Shown here: piece after piece, positions 37,188 through 40,197 of the stretch
Layout of the letters: each line of letters starts with the position of its first letter
Position numbering within the stretch: the first letter of the stretch is position 1
Source: a virus
Length of the DNA: 40,197 nucleotides
IMG/VR virus record: IMGVR_UViG_3300021071_000002
Coordinates: 1 to 40,197 of that record
Reading direction: 5' to 3' (one strand)
Translations under genes and position numbers: made by a program
Notes under the pieces: model-generated
What the model saw: the letters and a program-made list of their open reading frames with translations, nothing else
Told to the model about the DNA's origin: nothing
Database searches by the model: none

Positions 37188-37772
37188 ATGAAAAAAGAAT
37201 CCCTCAAGCGATACTTTAGGCCGCATTCGATTTATCGCGGTAGGAAGACCACTATGGCTGGCGCATTTGCCCATAGTATTGCGCCTGTTGATGATTTCGA
37301 TTCCGCGAAAGCGGATGCCGCTCTTCGCATGCTTGGACAAGATCCGTCTACGGAATTAATTTGCGTATATTGCACTAAGCCAGCCCAAACGTGGGATCAT
37401 TTATTGAGCATTGTTAAAGACGGTGAGTTTCGAGGTTATGGACATCAACTCGGAAATCTTGTCCCTTGCTGTAAGGACTGTAATTCCGGAAAAGGAGGAA
37501 AGAGCTTTGAGGATTTTATTATTCAATCGCATGGCAATAATTCCAAATCGCGTGAAAAAATTAAACTGCTAGAGTCCTATTCTCAGATGTTTGCAAGGTT
37601 TGTTGATAATTCTGCCCTTGATAAGAGTTTTCCCGCTGAAATTATGCGCTACCGAGAAATACGGTCTAAGATTTATAAGTTGATGCAGGAAGCCGATGTT
37701 ATTGCGCATGACATCCGTGCTAAAACTAAAGGATCAATGACAGGAACTACAGAGTTCAACCAAAGCGTATGA
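37188..37772 (+). CDS. HNH endonuclease-like cassette protein
   Basis: The 194-aa protein has a zinc-bound HNH domain: ICVYCTKPAQTWDHLLSIVK (CxxC then WDH) followed by GNLVPCCKDCNSGKGGKSFE (N, CxxC, N, K). The C-terminal part is helical (LLESYSQMFARFVDNSALDK). HNH nucleases cut DNA and occur in restriction or phage defence. A cassette location with attC on both sides indicates mobility. The GC content is low. The start is ATG 37188. Confidence 0.82.
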   Translation: MKKESLKRYFRPHSIYRGRKTTMAGAFAHSIAPVDDFDSAKADAALRMLGQDPSTELICVYCTKPAQTWDHLLSIVKDGEFRGYGHQLGNLVPCCKDCNSGKGGKSFEDFIIQSHGNNSKSREKIKLLESYSQMFARFVDNSALDKSFPAEIMRYREIRSKIYKLMQEADVIAHDIRAKTKGSMTGTTEFNQSV

Positions 37773-37806
37773 ATATCTCTGGAGTCAGAAACGGAAAAAA
37801 TATACA

Positions 37807-37898
37807 GCCGAACTGGTCAGTCGACCGAATGGCGGGAACGCGCCTAGTTGGACCGCGACGCCTCTCCGCCCGCCATCCGGTCACTTTGGACGTTCGGC
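37807..37898. repeat. attC site of the HNH cassette
   Basis: GCCGAAC and GTTCGGC form the outer pair. GACCGAATGGCGGG and CCCGCCATCCGGTC form the second arm, with one bulge. The site lies 34 nt after the HNH stop and is followed 6 nt later by the next ATG. Confidence 0.75.
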
Positions 37899-37904
37899 AA
37901 CAAA

Positions 37905-38312
37905 ATGAATCCGCTCGCACGCCTTTTTCACAAACCTCCGGCTTCTCCAGCAGAATTGTGGGTTGGCTTGCTTGCAGCCGTCCGCGACAGTAACACAGAG
38001 AGAGTAAAGGAGATTTTATCAGATCATCCGGAGATGATTTCAAGGACAGACGACAAAGGAATGACTGCCTTGCACTGGGCTGCCCAATATCAGACTCTCG
38101 CAAGCACGGCCTGCCTGATCGATCATGGTGCTAACCCCCATATCAAAGACAACCTTGGCTACGTTCCTCGTCAAGTTGCACAATGGTATGGGGAGTATCG
38201 AATGGGAGCGTATACCGAGAGTTGCCTGAAAATAGTTGATAGAATAAAAAAGGCCGAACGGGACAGCCCACCCAACGACTCCCCGTCGGTTGTCGACGAA
38301 AGCTCACCATGA
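37905..38312 (+). CDS. Ankyrin-repeat cassette protein
   Basis: The 135-aa protein contains two or three ankyrin repeats: LLAAVRDSNTERVKEILSDH, then DDKGMTALHWAAQYQTLAST, then ACLIDHGANPHIKDNLGYVP. These are protein-binding modules. A short helical tail ends within the attC. The start ATG 37905 lies just after the R' box; a longer frame from 37848 would run through the attC and is rejected. Its function is unknown. Confidence 0.78.
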   Translation: MNPLARLFHKPPASPAELWVGLLAAVRDSNTERVKEILSDHPEMISRTDDKGMTALHWAAQYQTLASTACLIDHGANPHIKDNLGYVPRQVAQWYGEYRMGAYTESCLKIVDRIKKAERDSPPNDSPSVVDESSP

Positions 38313-38376
38313 CAAAATTACCAGCCAGCATCCACGCGCCGCTTCCGGGGAGTCGTTGGTGGCTTTGACGTTCGGC
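38253..38376. repeat. attC site of the ankyrin cassette
   Basis: GCCGAAC and GTTCGGC are the outer boxes. Long arms CCCACCCAACGACTCCCCG and CGGGGAGTCGTTGGTGG pair almost perfectly. The site overlaps the 3' end of the ankyrin gene. Confidence 0.78.
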
Positions 38377-38384
38377 AAACAAAT

Positions 38385-38828
38385 ATGACCATTCCTAATT
38401 CCATCACTGCCATCCAAAGTCGTGGGAGGACATTTTACATTTGTGCCCTTTTGCTATCCGCCGTCATGCTTTTTGAGCCCATTTTTTCCTCGCTGATTTT
38501 CTTGCTTGTATTTAATGTCGCCCTCAGGAATGGCTTCTTTTCCCTGCAAATAGCAAAAGGGCGCTTTGTGATCATCGCCGAGATAATTGTTATTGCTATT
38601 ATGTTAGTCAGCATTGGCATGTCTGTTGCAAAACCATCACCAAGCATCCGATTAGATTCCGATCCACTTAGCGATTACTTGAAGGTGATCGCCCTCCTTT
38701 ACATAGTGTGGGTTTTGATTTTTTCGAAATCCGTAAAGGAGTTCATTATTTACCAAATAAAGTATTTCCGCGCGCGTGAGATGAAACAGATCCAAGATGA
38801 TATAGGCCGAACTGGCTCGTCCAGCTAA
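38385..38828 (+). CDS. Membrane protein cassette, three to four spans
   Basis: The 147-aa protein has hydrophobic segments near residues 18 to 33 (YICALLLSAVMLFEPI), 36 to 48, 62 to 82 (FVIIAEIIVIAIMLVSIGMS) and 102 to 118 (VIALLYIVWVLIFS), with a charged helical tail. No function is known. The 3' end lies in the next attC. Codon use is AT-rich. Confidence 0.65.
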   Translation: MTIPNSITAIQSRGRTFYICALLLSAVMLFEPIFSSLIFLLVFNVALRNGFFSLQIAKGRFVIIAEIIVIAIMLVSIGMSVAKPSPSIRLDSDPLSDYLKVIALLYIVWVLIFSKSVKEFIIYQIKYFRAREMKQIQDDIGRTGSSS

Positions 38829-38984
38829 TCGCTGGCCGTCAGGAGTTTCGATGAACACCGATTTGACGTTCCACCGCTCAGGCACAGGGCCTGCTGGCAG
38901 AAGAGCAGGTCGAGTGCCTTCGCTCCCGATGCGTGCGAGCCACATGCACCGCCAGCCAGCGATACCTGACGAGGGACGTTAGCA
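38806..38984. repeat. Long attC site of the membrane cassette
   Basis: GCCGAAC (38806) and GTTAGCA (38978) are the outer boxes. CTCGTCCAGCTAATCGCTGG pairs with CCAGCGATACCTGACGAG. The site is 179 bp, with a further arm of GC-rich sequence between, and no other gene in it. Confidence 0.72.
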
Positions 38985-39002
38985 GAACAAATACTACTCT
39001 CT

Positions 39003-39701
39003 ATGCCACGCAAAACCAATTTTCGATTCGCAACCCGATTTGGGAGTGGAAGCTTATCAATGACGCCGGAGGCCCTTCCGCAGGGGCTCCAGTTTCTGAT
39101 TCTGATGAATGCTGCAGTAGATATTCCGCTCCAGATGTTGCGTCGTGGAGGCATTGTTGCGATACTCGGCTTATGTCTGTTCCCCATCATGATTGCCCTT
39201 GTCGCGATCCCATTTCTCTTAGTTGTGATTTATAAGGTTATCGCTTATCTAATTGCAATATTTCAACCAAATCTACCAGATCAACACTCCTTATTACCTA
39301 TGAACCAAAACATTCAGACGGAACCCTTGCCAGCCCCTGACTCGCCACTTTCAAAGTTTATCGGAGCAATTACCTGGACATACCTGAGCGACAAGCCAGA
39401 TGACAAGTATCCTGTCCGTCGAGCAATTTTTGATGGCAACAAAATGACCGTTGATTGCAATACGGGATCCAAGATGAAGCCCTATGTCTTTACGATCATT
39501 TTATATACGGAGAATGGCAAGCATTTCAAAGGGACTTTTGTAGGAGGATCTCCTCCGAATAATACGGATGGATCTGCCGAGGGCACACTTCAACGAGTTT
39601 CTAATGGAGTGATCTTAAGTGGGACATGGATCGAACAGGGAGAAGAAAGCAAATGGCTTATGGCACTAAAGCACGTTGATAAGTTTCCAGACGAAATCTA
39701 G
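39003..39701 (+). CDS. Cassette protein with two membrane spans and a beta domain
   Basis: The 232-aa protein has a basic start (PRKTNFRFATRFGSG), a hydrophobic region near residues 48 to 90 (GGIVAILGLCLFPIMIALVA then IPFLLVVIYKVIAYLIAIF), then a soluble domain (AITWTYLSDKPDDKYPVRRA, YTENGKHFKGTFVGGSPPNN, NGVILSGTWIEQGEESKW). No family was recognised. It starts 18 nt after the attC R' box and has AT-rich codons. Confidence 0.62.
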   Translation: MPRKTNFRFATRFGSGSLSMTPEALPQGLQFLILMNAAVDIPLQMLRRGGIVAILGLCLFPIMIALVAIPFLLVVIYKVIAYLIAIFQPNLPDQHSLLPMNQNIQTEPLPAPDSPLSKFIGAITWTYLSDKPDDKYPVRRAIFDGNKMTVDCNTGSKMKPYVFTIILYTENGKHFKGTFVGGSPPNNTDGSAEGTLQRVSNGVILSGTWIEQGEESKWLMALKHVDKFPDEI

Positions 39702-39728
39702 TTATAACCTCAAATAGACATATATTTT

Positions 39729-39872
39729 ATGGCAAGGATGAAATGGGACATGCAGAGTTACGGCTATCACCGAAAGAGCTCAAGAAAAGCAAAGGGGTGT
39801 CTAATTATTATTGGCGCATTGATTGCTCTAGGCGTGGGATCTTCATGCATTATAGCTCAAATCATAAAATAG
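39729..39872 (+). CDS. 47-aa single-span membrane protein
   Basis: MARMKWDMQSYGYHRKSSRK is a basic cytoplasmic start, followed by one hydrophobic segment (CLIIIGALIALGVGSSCIIA) and a short end. It is the second gene of the same cassette, 27 nt after the previous stop and before the attC, too short to be found by length alone. Confidence 0.5.
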   Translation: MARMKWDMQSYGYHRKSSRKAKGCLIIIGALIALGVGSSCIIAQIIK

Positions 39873-39875
39873 AAA

Positions 39876-39999
39876 GCTAACGAGCCAGTTGACCTAATCC
39901 CTGTCCCTTCGGGACTTTCGGCATACCTCCTGCTGATCCGCTTCGCGGGCAGGAGGAATGCCGAAAGCAAGCAGGGATAGGTCACTGGGGACGTTCGGC
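39876..39999. repeat. Highly structured attC site
   Basis: GCTAACG and CGTTCGGC are the outer boxes. TGACCTAATCCCTG pairs with CAGGGATAGGTCA. An inner palindrome (CTTTCGGCAT...ATGCCGAAAG, with CCTCCTGC/GCAGGAGG) forms a long stem, and GTCCCTTCGGGAC a further small hairpin. Confidence 0.8.
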
Positions 40000-40008
40000 A
40001 AAGAAAAT

Positions 40009-40197
40009 ATGAAGCTCTCTGCCAATGCGGTCGCCGTTCTATTTATCCTGATACTTGTCGCTTCAGGATTCATGCTCATGTCAACACCCTATGGTCGCGC
40101 TTGGTTCTGGTTGTTTTTAGCTTTGTATCCGAGTAGCAATATTGATTCATCAGTTGGCTTGGCTGTTTTTGGTCTTTTTATGGCAGCCGTTTATTTC
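40009..40197 (+). CDS. Membrane protein cassette, cut by the window end
   Basis: Starting at ATG 40009, 9 nt after the attC, the frame is open to the last base (63 residues). It encodes a hydrophobic start (LSANAVAVLFILILVASGFM) followed by WFWLFLALYPS and SSVGLAVFGLFMAAVYF, so two membrane spans are visible. No function can be given. Confidence 0.6.
   Translation, partial: MKLSANAVAVLFILILVASGFMLMSTPYGRAWFWLFLALYPSSNIDSSVGLAVFGLFMAAVYF

Noticed and set aside
38361-38384. TTGACG before ATG 38385 as another start-associated motif
   Set aside because: It has 14-nt spacing, but the sequence is the conserved right end of an attC site (TTGACGTTCGGC), so the match is explained by attC.
1-40197. 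tRNA or rRNA genes
   Set aside because: No cloverleaf or rRNA-like sequence was noticed on either strand; a tRNA scan would settle it.

Overview
The window is dominated by a tailed-phage prophage (about 1 to 36.7 kb, left end outside the window) followed by a run of integron-type gene cassettes (about 36.7 to 40.2 kb). No rRNA, tRNA or host housekeeping gene is present, so the host cannot be named from marker genes. The phage part is GC-rich and the cassette part is clearly more AT-rich. The mix of genes and the unusual translation-start signal make me lean to Verrucomicrobiota or a neighbouring high-GC Gram-negative phylum, but this is a weak inference. A spanin pair with a lipoprotein partner supports a Gram-negative host.

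Left arm, 1 to 7.3 kb, mostly minus strand. A tightly overlapping operon runs from an 83-aa small protein through a GS-fold amidoligase, a class II glutamine amidotransferase domain, an HTH protein and two tiny proteins to a RadC/JAB protein cut by the window edge. Upstream of it lie an ATP-dependent DNA ligase, a stand-alone RarA C-terminal-domain-like protein, a TAGT-like glycosyltransferase and a ParB-nuclease protein. Together they look like DNA processing or modification plus an amide-forming pathway of unknown product. Small plus-strand genes (a YecH-like metal-binding protein and a 72-aa unknown) are dropped in with their own promoter-like sequences.

Late region, 7.3 to 34.8 kb, plus strand: HTH regulator, small membrane protein, terminase small and large subunits, a secreted alpha/beta hydrolase split by a complete ISL3-family element with an exact 8-bp target duplication, CHAP endolysin, gpW-like protein, lambda-type portal, S49 head protease with a nested scaffold gene, major capsid protein, a toxin-antitoxin pair, head-tail and tail genes, a tail-assembly chaperone pair joined by a canonical -1 frameshift signal, tape measure, distal tail proteins, a collagen-like fibre, a BspA-type leucine-rich-repeat fibre, then holin-like proteins and overlapping spanins. 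A convergent Pmp3-like gene and a large serine integrase close the prophage.

The most striking signal is a TTGACA(C) hexamer placed 13 or 14 nt before the start codon of at least twelve phage genes. It includes a copy inside the protease gene exactly ahead of the in-frame start of the nested scaffold. The left operon uses ordinary Shine-Dalgarno sites instead.

Right end: six attC-like sites (GCCGAAC or GCTAAC paired with GTTCGGC or GTTAGC) separate short unrelated genes: an unknown, an HNH nuclease, an ankyrin protein and several membrane proteins. The first attC keeps only its right half and abuts the prophage, which suggests that the phage integrated into, or next to, an integron cassette junction.
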